Assembly: GCA_030407315.1 (NCBI GenBank)
Contig: JALQPE010002041.1
Location: 388,325-452,324, forward strand
Source of the DNA: Asparagopsis taxiformis
Lineage: Eukaryota > Rhodophyta > Florideophyceae > Bonnemaisoniales > Bonnemaisoniaceae
Direction: 5' to 3'
DNA length: 64,000 nt
This document shows positions 1 through 10,561 of the stretch, one piece after another. Position numbers and translations under genes: made by a program. The notes beneath the pieces are model-generated. The model was given only the letters and a program-made list of their open reading frames with translations. It did no database searches and was not told where the DNA came from. How positions within the stretch are numbered: the stretch's first letter is position 1; each line of letters starts with the position of its first letter.

Positions 1-611
1 CCTTTTTTGTCGGGCGACTATATCACATGATATGTTAGGTCTCAACGCGACGCATCGAGGCCGTCTGCGACGACCATGTCTTGTCGACATGAAACTTGAC
101 ATGCGAAGACTTGCTCAAATCATTGCGAGTGCAAGTCGGCCCGGGTAGAAATTTATAAATGCGTTAGGCTCCTCCTGCGCGATCATACTCTGTCATGCGG
201 AGAAATTACTATTCGCTTGCACGTGATCTCGCATGTCAACTGAGCTCAGCTAACTTGAACCGCGTGACTCTGCAGCAGCCAGCACAGAGTAGAGCAGAGC
301 AACGCAGCGCACTTCGTTCCCCGACATGCAACATTTTGTTCATTTGGTGCGGACTACCCTCGAGGCGCGCACGCGCACGCGCGCCCGTCGCTTTCGCATT
401 ATATATAATCCTTCAATTGCTCCTCATTTTCATTCCTCAAAATCTTTTTCAAAAATCAAAAACATTTCAATTTTATTTCGTTGCATCTCCGCCCGAGCTC
501 CCCGACGCAACTCGCTCAACAACTTGCCATGCACCTCGTCATCATCTCCACTACCTTCACCACCTTCCAACTTACTTTCCGCACGATCCATCACTTGTTT
601 CCGATCCAAAT
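1..611. other. Upstream region of the Ycf49-like gene
   Basis: No gene is supported here. An open frame runs into the next gene from 195, but its sequence is low complexity and does not look like protein. The stretch from about 400 onward is pyrimidine- and A-rich and is probably promoter plus 5' untranslated leader of the gene starting at 612. Confidence 0.5.
402..408 (+). promoter_or_regulatory. TATA box candidate
   Basis: The string TATATAA lies about 205 bases upstream of the chosen ATG at 612, after a GC-rich (GCGC) block and before an A/T- and C-rich leader. The position fits a core promoter with a leader of about 170-180 bases. It is inferred from the motif only. Confidence 0.4.
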
Positions 612-1799
612 ATGATTTCAACAGCACGCGCATCGCTAGCCTTCCAATCATCATTGCCATGCAAATCCTATCCCGTCGCACGCGTACCCATCTCAATCAA
701 CACAACAACACAAACACGTAGGCATTTTTTTGGATCCACCATATATCGTATCCGTTCAGTGAATATGCCGCAGCCGCCCAATCAACGTACACACCGTCAA
801 CCAACCAAAATGATCACAGACCCGTGGTCAGTCTCCTCCGAAACATTGGACGTGTTAGCAGGCCAATTTTTCGCTGCTTCCCTAATCCCTTACTTGGTGT
901 TCCTCTACTATCTTGGTCGTGAACAAGTCAACTGTCCCAAGCTCGCCAACTTTGGCTTTCGATTCCTACTCGTGTTCGTATTTGCAACAATCCCCGCTGG
1001 CATCTACGCCAAACTGCACTATCATGACATTCTGGCCAATATTGACTGGCTGCATGGAAGTGCCGAGTCATTGTTAACGATTACCAATTTACTAATTGTA
1101 CTCGGATTTCGTAATGCAATGTCGTCCGACACTGATTCGCCGACGAGCAAACGTGCTAATTCAGCATATAAATTACGCACCATCGCAGTGGGTGCCATAT
1201 TCAGTGCGGCCGCTCTAGGATCGATTCCAATTCTTACTGCAGTACATGCAGAGCCAGCGAATGCACTTTCGTTTCCGACGTGGGTGATTCATGTGTCGAG
1301 CTTGGTGGAATGGTTAGTGGCCATGGGACTTGTTTGGGAATATGCGTCTTTTTCAAACAATTCCAAGTGGAAAGGGCTTACGTGGGGAATGCTGCCACTA
1401 CATACGAGTGGCATTTGTGCATGTACTTATCATTTGTTCTACAACGCCCCGAGTTTAAATGTGCTGGTTGTGCTGCAGGCGGCATTGACGTGCCTTGGAA
1501 ATGCGACAATGGCAGCAGCTGCATTGAGACTGTTCAACAGTGGAACGAAGCAGATGGGAGAGAGTGGACAAGGTGGGGAGGGCTTGATTGGATTTGAAGA
1601 TTTAGGGTCCAAGCTGAAGGATGATAGCAATTGGGAGTTTGTGAGCAAAGTGATTACGATTTCGTGTTTAGGATCGGCTGCGGTGAAATGGGGTTGTTTA
1701 TTATTCGACTTTCCGTTTGAACACTCTCTCGCAGTGGCGTTGGCGATCATCTTGTTACCAACGGGGTTGAATATGATGAAGTGGGTGAGAAGATTCTAA
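612..1799 (+). CDS. Ycf49-like membrane protein (DUF3593 + DUF2499), probably plastid
   Basis: This 395-aa protein joins two domains of cyanobacterial origin. The N-terminal half (about residues 80-165) has the DUF3593 pattern, including FFAASLIPYLVFLYYL, ATIPAGIYAK and WLHGSAESLLT. The second half (about 217-310) has the DUF2499/Ycf49 pattern, including SFPTWVIHVSSLVEWL, WKGLTWGMLPLH and ACTYHLFYN. Several hydrophobic segments predict a multi-pass membrane protein. I chose the ATG at 612 because the next ~50 residues are rich in Ser, Thr, Arg and Ala and lack acidic residues, like a plastid transit peptide, whereas the longer reading frame from 195 looks non-coding. The function of these families is not established. 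Location in a plastid membrane is inferred from the family and the leader. Confidence 0.8.
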   Translation: MISTARASLAFQSSLPCKSYPVARVPISINTTTQTRRHFFGSTIYRIRSVNMPQPPNQRTHRQPTKMITDPWSVSSETLDVLAGQFFAASLIPYLVFLYYLGREQVNCPKLANFGFRFLLVFVFATIPAGIYAKLHYHDILANIDWLHGSAESLLTITNLLIVLGFRNAMSSDTDSPTSKRANSAYKLRTIAVGAIFSAAALGSIPILTAVHAEPANALSFPTWVIHVSSLVEWLVAMGLVWEYASFSNNSKWKGLTWGMLPLHTSGICACTYHLFYNAPSLNVLVVLQAALTCLGNATMAAAALRLFNSGTKQMGESGQGGEGLIGFEDLGSKLKDDSNWEFVSKVITISCLGSAAVKWGCLLFDFPFEHSLAVALAIILLPTGLNMMKWVRRF

Positions 1800-2465
1800 T
1801 GTAATATATTATGGGAAAGCTTGGGACGGAAGTGTTGGTGGTGTAAATAGGGACGCATTTGCAGTTGAAGAGAGGGTACGGTTGGAAGAAGACAATTGGA
1901 TGTTTGGATGACGAGTCCACTGGGATGAGTGACAGATGGAAGCACTTTACAGTGAATGCCTTGCTGTCATGACGCACCGTTGTTTTGCAGTTGGCGACGG
2001 CAGTGAGAGCAAGTGAGATTAAAGAGAGTGGCAAATTTCTTCCACTTTGGATCATACGTGCCGTGCAGCACAGCCAATTTAGTAGCGCATGCTTTAAACT
2101 CGAGACCATTGCTGACCAACTGACTGACTGCAACAACGTATTCGCTCTTCAGGCTGCCCCGCCCCACTTGGCCCTCTTCCCTCTGCTTCCCAGTATCTAA
2201 CTCTGCCTCCCGTTTCCATCCATTCTATTTATTACTAGTGTACACGATGTCCACCTTCTGTGCCACTCCTCGCACTAAACACCACCGCCACCCTCACGTG
2301 ATTCTCTCTCACGCGACTCACACTGCGTATGTCCATTGTCGCTGATCTTCCCGAACACCACAACTCTCCTATGAAGAGCGGGTCCCACAGCCCGGCAACT
2401 TGATCCCCCGGTCGCCCATCCCCGACCACGAGCACACAACTTTCGCAACCCACCCTTGGCTGGGA
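1800..2465. other. Intergenic region
   Basis: This holds the 3' end of the Ycf49-like gene and the upstream region of the next gene. Short open frames on both strands have no protein-like character. An AT-rich stretch near 2224-2236 could be a weak core promoter. Nothing else is supported. Confidence 0.5.
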
Positions 2466-3740
2466 ATGTCGCGGCATCGTCAGCCAGACGAAAGCCTCGA
2501 AGCCTCTGATCAAGATCAGCAGCCCTTCCCGTCTACAACCGTTCCGTACCACTACCACCACCAACAGCAACAGCCGCAACCGCAGCAGCAGGCATCTCAA
2601 ATGACTTCAACGCTTCATCATCATCATCACCACCATCATCTACAAGTACCACCAGTAGACAGAGCTAACACCCGATCCCCCGCCGCCGTTGCCGCTGCCG
2701 CTGCCACTGCTACACCAGCTGCACCTCTGGCGCACCCGCCAAATTACCTACCCGACATGGTCGTGCACCAAATGCAGAGCCCTGTGCAGCAACAGCAACT
2801 GCACCATCTCGGACAGCAGTCAACTGCTCCGTCTCAATTGCATCCCACACTCACCATGCAAGCGTCGTACTCGTCGTACGACACGACGTGGCTGACGGGT
2901 GCTCCCGTACCTGCTCCAGCGCCAACAGCTGTCGCCGCACCAGCACCGCAACCACACCAGCAAGCGCTCATGCAATCGGTTATGCAACCAACGTACGTCG
3001 ATTCGTTTCCGCAGGCAGCGATGCACGGGGGGCGCGGCGCGGCTGCAGCATCAACATCTGGCTTGGGGAGACGAAATTCCAACAAGCGAATTCGGGATGC
3101 AACACCATTGGCGTCAACATTGGTACCTGAAGGTGTCGCTATTGGTGCGACGCAGCAGCGCATCGCGGGTGCGTCTGCTGTAGCACATTCGGAATCTACA
3201 TTGCCACTGGACACGCGCGTTGGGAAACAGAGAGTGGAGCGGCCGTGCACGAATTGCGGCGCTATGAATCACATCCGGCAGAACAATTGCAGCAATTGTA
3301 AGAACCCCAAGGAGCCACCGAAGAAGAGATCGAAGCGACAGAGAAAGAAAAGGACGATGGCACCTTCAAATGTTGTGATTCAAGCGGCGGTATCGCATGG
3401 GGTTGGGCCTTTGAGCGGGCTGCAGCACATTGAAGGCGGCGCGGATGATGTAGGCGTAATTGCGGTAGATCGTGCAGCGGAAGTGATGCACGGCGAGCCT
3501 GCAAGGTCGGATGAATTTCATCAACGGTTTTTCATGATGGGGAATGATGGAACGAATGCTACTGCTGGTGCTGCTGCTACTGCTTCTGCTACTGGGACTA
3601 GAGTTGCTACTGGTAGTGCTATAGCTACGGCGGCTACTAGTGCTAGGGGTGGCGGCGCCGGTACAGCACAGCAAGGTGTGGAGGTACACCAGCGACTAGG
3701 CGGGGATGCACTTGATGATAACACTGGCCATGAGAAATAG
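2466..3740 (+). CDS. Low-complexity Q/H/A-rich protein with C4 zinc-binding motif
   Basis: This 424-aa protein is not assigned to a named family. The first half is rich in Gln, His, Ala and Pro, with runs of Gln and a run of eight His. A compact motif C261-X2-C264-X10-C275-X2-C278 is followed immediately by a strongly basic Lys/Arg stretch (PKKRSKRQRKKR) that looks like a nuclear localisation or nucleic-acid-binding tail. The C-terminal part is rich in Ala, Thr and Gly. The open frame extends back to 2400 without an ATG, so the first in-frame ATG at 2466 is the likely start. A nuclear DNA- or RNA-binding role is inferred from the zinc motif plus basic patch. A spurious frame is unlikely because the Cys motif and basic block are coherent. 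Confidence 0.6.
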   Translation: MSRHRQPDESLEASDQDQQPFPSTTVPYHYHHQQQQPQPQQQASQMTSTLHHHHHHHHLQVPPVDRANTRSPAAVAAAAATATPAAPLAHPPNYLPDMVVHQMQSPVQQQQLHHLGQQSTAPSQLHPTLTMQASYSSYDTTWLTGAPVPAPAPTAVAAPAPQPHQQALMQSVMQPTYVDSFPQAAMHGGRGAAAASTSGLGRRNSNKRIRDATPLASTLVPEGVAIGATQQRIAGASAVAHSESTLPLDTRVGKQRVERPCTNCGAMNHIRQNNCSNCKNPKEPPKKRSKRQRKKRTMAPSNVVIQAAVSHGVGPLSGLQHIEGGADDVGVIAVDRAAEVMHGEPARSDEFHQRFFMMGNDGTNATAGAAATASATGTRVATGSAIATAATSARGGGAGTAQQGVEVHQRLGGDALDDNTGHEK

Positions 3741-5644
3741 AATGGGCAAGAACGGTTGATAGAGATATTTTTTGTTTTCACATGCTTGTGCTGATGATGG
3801 TGAGCTGCTGTGTGCGGCGCGTGCGATTTGCTTTGGTTTGGCTTGTTGACCGTCGGGTCCTCGTGTATGCTTACGTACAAGACACCGGCTACACGTGTAC
3901 GGCAAGTGTGAGGAACTGACGGACTGACTTGACTGACTGACTTTACTGGGGCACAGTGCACACCGAGCGGATACAATACAGTGGATCTATTCTACTGTAC
4001 GCTTGCTTCCACGACCAGGGGCGCGCTGCGCAGCGGCGCTACGACGGACGGCAACGGTTCCACAAATAAATTGATAAACTAGTTTGCTTTGTTGGAAAGT
4101 GTTATTATTCATGCACATGTATTCCATTCCAATGGCATCGCTGCAGCACGCGGCGCGCCGCAGCAAAGCGCGCCACCACACAATGTGCAGCAAGTGCGGC
4201 AAGCGCAGTACACCGTAAAGAGAGGATTTTGCGTACAAGTTGCGACACCATTGTGGTACTACAGTACGTACTTACTGCGGAAACCAAACTTGTTGACGCG
4301 TATGAAATGGGTTGCTAGTTCCGTCATCACAGACCACAACGTGGTGGCTATATAGACGCCGTTCGTGACTGCACCTCATTCATATAATTTGTTGCGCAAC
4401 TTACACCACATACACTTTCCATTCGCCACTCAGCACGGCGTGACGCATGCTTGCTGATTTCGAAGCAAAGCAGAGAGTGCAGTCGCTCAACACCGGCCGC
4501 TCCGTCGCCTGCCCGCCCACCTATCTGCCCACCCGAATAAACTTTTTGAATGCTTGAATTGTAAACTGCACCTCGACGAGTCGGTAATTATAGACCAGAG
4601 TTGGTCGCGAGACCTGTACCGGACCAAACAGTACCGAAAGAACAAAGCGATGACGCCTCAACGCTACTTTATTGCTACTGCCCGTCCTTAAAACAGGGCG
4701 GTACAGCTTGTGTACAATGACAAGTTGCCCATTCGTTTGGTCTTCTAAACTGTCGCTTGGCGTCGCATCACGATTGCACACCTCCTCGATCCAAATTCAG
4801 AAACCCCACCCCACCATATATTCATATGACCCGCTGATACAACACGTGGCGCTACAATTGCCTCAACTGTCTGCAAACATGTTGCCACAAAATGCCATGG
4901 CTATATCTCCGATACTTTGCTCGTGCCAACAGTCGCCTGCACTTTGCGCCGTCGAACCGACCCCTGCCGCTGCCGTACTTATCGAGTGAAAACTATAGCC
5001 GCACTCGAGTGTGAGGTGTAGACAACATGTGCAGTCGGATCAGACAGCAGCATTGCAGATATTGTCCAATGGAAACACGCCATTCACTTGGCCGATGGTC
5101 GCCCGCAAGAAAATAGACCGCCCGTAAATGAACTGTACAGGCCCGCTAAATTGATCAAATTCTAAGTGCCAGCGTATCGAACGACATGTCAACGGTATGA
5201 TACGTTGCTCTCGTAGCCAATCACAGAGCTACAGGGCATAACTACCAATGAAAACGATGGAGATGTCTGCTTGGCAAATTGCTTGTTTATTTTCGCCCAA
5301 ACCGCAGCAAAGTTGGTTGCAAGTTCACAACTTTGTTCATGAGATTTTTCATTTTTCCCGTTATTTTTCCGACCACGAGTTGTTGTCAACCTCACCGCAA
5401 TCACTGAACGAATTTAACACTTTACACGTCCTCGCTCCGACTCATGCTTCGTTCCCTACATTCAACGCTGCTGGATCACACACCAATATATTAGCCATAA
5501 TGGGACACGAGATGCACCCCTGCCAGCTCTACTCTCCCATGTTGCTTACTATTCGACCAAATAAGACCTTTTCTACCCCGGTGACACACTTTCCCCCTTC
5601 CGTCATTCGCGCCAACCGCAACACCGTCTACCATCCACTGCACC
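3741..5644. other. Intergenic region, 1.9 kb
   Basis: No gene is supported on either strand; the open frames seen are short and compositionally odd. A small simple repeat of TGAC units lies at about 3913-3943. The right end contains the promoter and leader of the ABC transporter gene. Confidence 0.5.
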
Positions 5645-7845
5645 ATGGCGATGCAGATGGAACCGACCAAGACGGTTCGTTTCATCATCTTTTCATTGCT
5701 TCCACTTCACAATTCACGACTATTAACTGTTTTCAACTTTTCCCAATTCTAGGTCATCTTCAACGATGTGGACATCACTTACGACCCCAACCAAACCGCA
5801 AGAACCCTCCTTGAAGAATCAGAGACTTCCACCCGACGCCCGACCCCAGTCGACCTCGCATGGAAAGATCTCCATTTCACCGTCCCTCTCTCCGTGAAGA
5901 AATCCCGCAAAGGAGATGCCTCTCCACCCACCGAAAAGGTCATTCTCAAGGGAATGAGTGGCATGGTTCGCTCCGGTCAAATGCTCGCCGTCATGGGTAG
6001 TTCCGGCGCCGGGAAGACTTCCTTGCTCAATTTGCTCGCCGGTCGTGTCACAACCAGTAAAGGTGCCAAGGCAACTGGTGAGGTCCGCGTCAACGGTCGT
6101 CCCCGCGATTACAATACCTTCAAGAAGCTCGCTGCCTATGTGTTGCAAGACGATGATATGTTCGGTGAACTTACTGTCGAGGAGCAGCTTTCGTACGCCG
6201 CTCTTTTGCGTCTTCCAGCCAACATGCCCAAAGAGAAAAAATTGCTACGTGTACAGAAGATTATCCAGGAGCTCGGTTTGGCCAAAGTCAGGGATACTCA
6301 AATTGGCAATCCCATCGTACGCGGAATTAGTGGTGGTGAACGCAAACGTGTTAACATTGGAACAGAGCTTGTCACTGATCCTGCATTAATTTTCCTGGAC
6401 GAACCTACGACCGGGCTGGACAGTTTCAATGCACTCAATGTTATGACGACTCTGCGCCAACTTGCAAGCAATGGCCGCACCGTCGTGTCTACTATTCATC
6501 AACCGCGTTCCAGCATCTTTGCCCTCTTCGATCAGCTTTGTTTGCTTTCAGAGGGCAGAGTCATGTACTTTGGCCCTGCTCAGGATGCTGTGCCATACTT
6601 TGCGAGCCTCAACTTCAAGTCACCAGCGCAATTTAATCCCGCCGATTTCTTCTTGGATCTTCTCAGTGTGGATCCTAGGTCTCCCGAGAAGGAGGCTAAC
6701 ACGAAGGCTCGCGTGGAATATCTTGGTGATAAGCATGCAGCTCAAGTGGCACCTTTAGCGATCGAAGGTGCGCATGGAAAGGATGCAGAAGCGGAAGAGG
6801 ACGAACAAGAACATATTAATCTACAAGGTGAAGTCGCATTGAAAGATAATGACTACCAAACGAGTTGGATCAATGAATTACTGGTGCTGTCGAGCCGTAA
6901 CATTAAACTGGCTTTCAGAGAACGGGCGGCTAATGTTGCACGTCTTATTCAAGTCATCTTCTTCAGTACCCTTGTGGGATTGATTTGGCTTTCGAATGGA
7001 CGCAGTGATGAATTTAATGAGCGAGCTTCTCTTCAGGGTGTTATGTTTTTCGTGCTAATCAATCAATGTTCGTTGTGATTGTTTTACTCTGTTTTAGCAG
7101 ATCAAGAGTGGACTGACTGACTTTATTGTTATTGTTTGTATAGCTTTCGGTGGTGTGTTTTCTGTTATCTTTAATTTCCCTCTCGAACGCAGCATTGTGA
7201 CACGTGAACGAGGAGCTAGTACATATCGAACTAGCGCCTACTATTTGAGCAAGACATTCACCGATGCCCCGAAGACTGTTCTGTACAATATTGTATTCTC
7301 CACAATTGTGTATTGGACGGTGGGTTTCCGAGAAAATGTGGGCGGATATTTGCTGTTCATCATGCTCATTTTCTTGACATCGTTCCTCGCTGAGTCGTTG
7401 GCAATCAGTGTTTCTGTACTTGCAGGTGATGCACAGACGGCTGCTGGAATTATTCCAGTGGTGATTATTATTTCAGTGTAAGTCGGGGGTTTGATAGTCG
7501 CGCGTAATATGACATGCGCATGGAATAGTGAATGCGTCTAACTCAAGAATTTTTCTATTGTTGTTGTGTTTAATCAGATTGTTCGGAGGCTTCTTTATTG
7601 GGACCGATGAATTGCCGGATTGGCTAGAATGGATGAAGTATTCATCGTATATCTTCTTTGCGTTCAACGCAATGGCCAAAAATGAGTTCAATAATACTGA
7701 ATTTGGAGACCAGATTCTAGAATCGTTCAACGAACTATCGATGTGGGAGAACATTGCAGTATTGGCTGGAATGCTTTTCATGTTCAGGTTATCTGGTTAC
7801 TTATTCCTCCATTATCTACGAGGTCCGAAATTCTTGAAGTTCTAA
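5645..7845 (+). CDS. ABCG (WHITE-type) half-transporter, four exons
   Basis: The protein is about 648 aa, an ATP-driven exporter with the ABCG order: nucleotide-binding domain first, then an ABC2-type membrane domain. Exons are 5645-5674, 5753-7067, 7144-7477 and 7578-7845; all three introns are GT-AG and restore one frame. Walker A is GSSGAGKT (residues about 92-99), the signature is ISGGE (202-206), Walker B is LIFLDEP followed by TTGLDS, and the switch His lies in TIHQPRSSIF. The C-terminal half has several hydrophobic segments. The length fits half-transporters, which work as dimers. The substrate cannot be told; lipids or secondary metabolites are usual in the family. The start in exon 1 has two further Met codons nearby (residues 3 and 5), so the exact initiator is uncertain. 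Confidence 0.9.
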
Positions 7846-8392
7846 TATGTATGCTATGCGCGTTGAATATCCGTGAGTGTAATGGTGCTTTGTTTTCGGG
7901 GTACTTGAAAGACCAAGCGAATGGAGTGGTATGGCAGTTTGTCGAGACAATGATTGCGTATATTTTGAATGATGAATACATTGTGTTACGTAATGTTCTG
8001 GGGTAGACAACCAGGAGAATGAATGAGTAGCTTTACGTGAAAGTAAAACAGGGACAATGCGTCCACACGCTCGGGTTGTACACAGAAAAAGTTGCGCTCA
8101 TGAGAGGCGAGTTTGGTGGTATTGAAATATGGGACAAAATTCAATTACGCTCATTTGAATTGATTGTACGGTCTGTACAGGGGGCGTGGCGATCTCTCAA
8201 ACGAGGCCGCTTTCCGCTCGCATGTGCTGCACTTCAACTAGTCGTTTCTTGTGCCTCACGAGTTGATTATATTACAGCTGTACTTCCATGTCATACGCTA
8301 CGCATTCGAATTGCTTCCCTCCACCCGACACAAATTCCCACACAAACCCATAACAACCGGAGATCGTAAACCCTCGCACATAACCCTCGACC
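7846..8392. other. Intergenic region
   Basis: About 550 bases with no supported gene. It holds the end of the ABC transporter transcript and the upstream region of the SDR gene. I see no repeat or clear core promoter motif. Confidence 0.5.
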
Positions 8393-9709
8393 ATGACCGT
8401 CTCGCGCAAAAGCTTCGACCAGCCGCGCCCAAGCTCAGAACGCATTCGTCAAAGTTTCGAACGCCTTCGGCATAGTTTTGACCTCTCCCAACACAATCTA
8501 GCCGCTGTCAGCGAGCACTCTCAACGCATCTCGTCCGCTTCGCCGCAGTCCACTGTGCCTGCCTCCCATGTCAATGGCGCAACCAGCACACGCTTCATGC
8601 AGGATGCCATCGCCGCCAATGCGCCGTTGGTCGCTGTGACCGGCGGACTCGGCTACGTCGGAAGTCACGTCGTGGCGCGCATGTTAGCAAAGGGTTACTT
8701 TGTGCGCACGCTGGTACCGCAGGGCGCCAACGTGGACTTTTTGCTCCAACTGGAGGGTGCTGATAAACGCTTGCAGATAGTTCCCGTCCGTGATCTTGCC
8801 GCAGAGGATGCACGCTCCGCTTTGCTCATTGCCTTTCGTGGCGTGTCAACCGTGGTACATGCCGCCTCTTTCTCTGCGCATACCGGAAAGTTGACCAAGA
8901 GTACGGCTTCGAAACGTATAGTAGACGCACTGAAGATTTCGTTGGACACTGCGTCCGCAGCTGGAAATGTTGTCACCAATTTTATTTATCTTTCCTCCGA
9001 GATGGCAGTGTTCGATCCAGCCAAGCATCCGCGTCGCAAGGTGGTGGAATTGACCGAGAACGACTGGTACGATTGTTCTCGGTCGAGTCGAGAAACGAGC
9101 GACGCGTTTGCGTACGCACATACAGTGGCCGAAATGCGTCTTTGGGCGCGCGTAGGCCATGGCGGACTGCCGTTTAATGTTTGTACTGTTGTGCCTTCAT
9201 TTGTTATGGGGCCCGTTTTGTCTGCTCGCCATATATCGTCCACGCCGTCACTATCATTCACTCATTCTGTCGCAAGTGGGAATCTTTTGCAACTGCCGGA
9301 TGTGCCAATGTCCCCCGTTGATGTTCGCGACGTCGCACGTGCAATCACTGGACTCGTCGAGCGTCCAGAGATTAGCGGGCGCATGTTACTTTGCGCAGAA
9401 TCACTGACTTCGGTTGAGCTAGTTTCAAAGGCAGCGTTAATATGTCCTCAGTTCAAGTGGCCGGCGCTCAATCAGCGTCGCTTATTTAATGGTGCACATC
9501 GCAGGAGTAACCCAGACGCTCTAAAGGCTGTGAAAGAGGCAGACTACGCTGCTCGGGAGCGGCGCGGGCGGCGCTATAGCTTTTCACAAAATCGCGCTAG
9601 TAACGAGTTGGGCCTCACATTTCGTCCTGTCGATTCGACCATAAAGGACACGCTAACTAGTTTTGTACGATTCAGCGCACTGTCCGAGGCACCAAAATCG
9701 GCATCATAG
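8393..9709 (+). CDS. Extended SDR-family NAD(P)-binding protein, catalytic residues changed
   Basis: This 438-aa protein has a ~75-aa Ser/Arg-rich N-terminal extension followed by a Rossmann fold with the dinucleotide motif TGGLGYVG (residues 83-90). The sequence then follows the dihydroflavonol reductase / cinnamoyl-CoA reductase style of extended SDR: VSTVVHAAS, IYLSSEMAVF, VCTVVPSFVMGP and PMSPVDVRDVARA. The usual active-site Tyr-X3-Lys is not kept. In the expected place the sequence is FAYAHTVAE, so by alignment to YxxSKxLAE the Tyr is F239 and the Lys is H243. The protein may bind NAD(P) without normal oxidoreductase activity, or use other residues. The start is the ATG at 8393 in a good context. 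The physiological substrate is unknown. Confidence 0.75.
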   Translation: MTVSRKSFDQPRPSSERIRQSFERLRHSFDLSQHNLAAVSEHSQRISSASPQSTVPASHVNGATSTRFMQDAIAANAPLVAVTGGLGYVGSHVVARMLAKGYFVRTLVPQGANVDFLLQLEGADKRLQIVPVRDLAAEDARSALLIAFRGVSTVVHAASFSAHTGKLTKSTASKRIVDALKISLDTASAAGNVVTNFIYLSSEMAVFDPAKHPRRKVVELTENDWYDCSRSSRETSDAFAYAHTVAEMRLWARVGHGGLPFNVCTVVPSFVMGPVLSARHISSTPSLSFTHSVASGNLLQLPDVPMSPVDVRDVARAITGLVERPEISGRMLLCAESLTSVELVSKAALICPQFKWPALNQRRLFNGAHRRSNPDALKAVKEADYAARERRGRRYSFSQNRASNELGLTFRPVDSTIKDTLTSFVRFSALSEAPKSAS

Positions 9710-9832
9710 GTAACGCAACTTGTATAACTCGGAATCAATGCGCGATGTATACATTTTCCACTGAGCACACGAGTCACTGTAACGAAGGAGCTGTATTTGT
9801 ATTCCACACCATTAGATTACCTTTTGTCTGCG

Positions 9833-10561
9833 TCATGAAAAGAAAGATGATAGAGATGTAAAATGCATGACATTGCTCGCAGAAGGAGCAGCAATTGACT
9901 TTGCATTGGGCGAGAGTAGGGCGACTGAGCTTATGAAGCGCTGCAAGCCAGACACAACTTGCAAACTTTCATCCACGTGCAGCTGCGGCTCCAACTGGCG
10001 TGCAACTGATACTCGTCCAATTGCTGTTTGACAGAAAATGACCTTGCGCTCATCCAAAAGTCCGGGCTCAAACAATCCCGCTGATTTGAGCGCAGCCTTG
10101 ACATCCAGCTCTGCCTCATCGGTGTCGACCCTGGTAATGAAGTAGAGATCGAAGGACTTTGCAAACTGTTTGAGAGGCTGCACGGTATCCGGGCGCACAA
10201 TTAATTTATGAGACGCAACAGGATCGACATCAGTCGATGGGCGATCTAGAGAAGTAGAGGGCTGATCGACAATTTGAAAGATTGCGCTCTCGGTGTTGGG
10301 AGCGAGCTCGGTGCCGATCGTGACTCTTCGCACGGAGGAGAATGCGGGAGAGGATGAGCTACGAGCCGGGGCTGCGGGACGTGTTCGCGGACGTTGTCTA
10401 GCGGTAGTGTGAGGGTTGGCTCGCGTTCGCCATGAGTAGAGGAGGGCGGCAGCGGCTGTCGCCGCTATGACTAGTGGCCCCAGACCGAAGCGTTGCAGAG
10501 CGACGCGAATGAAGTAAGAAGCGGTTGTGGCGAAGCGTGCGGTTATTGCTGCAGCTGACAT
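9833..10561 (-). CDS. PEX22: PEX22-like peroxisomal membrane protein
   Basis: This 242-aa protein has one hydrophobic segment near the N-terminus (GPLVIAATAAAALLY), a ~60-aa Pro/Ser/Arg-rich linker and a C-terminal globular domain. That domain resembles plant PEX22 in the stretches KLIVRPDTVQPLKQFAK, RKVIFCQTAIGRVSVARQLE and HVDESLQVVSGLQRFI. In plants and yeast PEX22 anchors the ubiquitin-conjugating enzyme PEX4 at the peroxisome, which recycles the import receptor PEX5. The frame extends upstream to 10675 without an ATG, so the ATG at 10561 is taken as start; it puts the membrane segment close to the N-terminus as expected. Assignment rests on recalled family pattern, so it is probable rather than certain. 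Confidence 0.6.
   Translation of the reverse strand: MSAAAITARFATTASYFIRVALQRFGLGPLVIAATAAAALLYSWRTRANPHTTARQRPRTRPAAPARSSSSPAFSSVRRVTIGTELAPNTESAIFQIVDQPSTSLDRPSTDVDPVASHKLIVRPDTVQPLKQFAKSFDLYFITRVDTDEAELDVKAALKSAGLFEPGLLDERKVIFCQTAIGRVSVARQLEPQLHVDESLQVVSGLQRFISSVALLSPNAKSIAAPSASNVMHFTSLSSFFS

Noticed and set aside
195..611. N-terminal extension of the Ycf49-like protein
   Set aside because: The open frame is low complexity, spans the TATA box at 402-408 and lacks protein-like features; the ATG at 612 gives a sensible transit peptide.
5248..5814. 188-aa plus-strand frame before the ABC transporter
   Set aside because: Starts in non-coding composition and runs through the first intron and the start of exon 2 of the ABCG gene in another frame.
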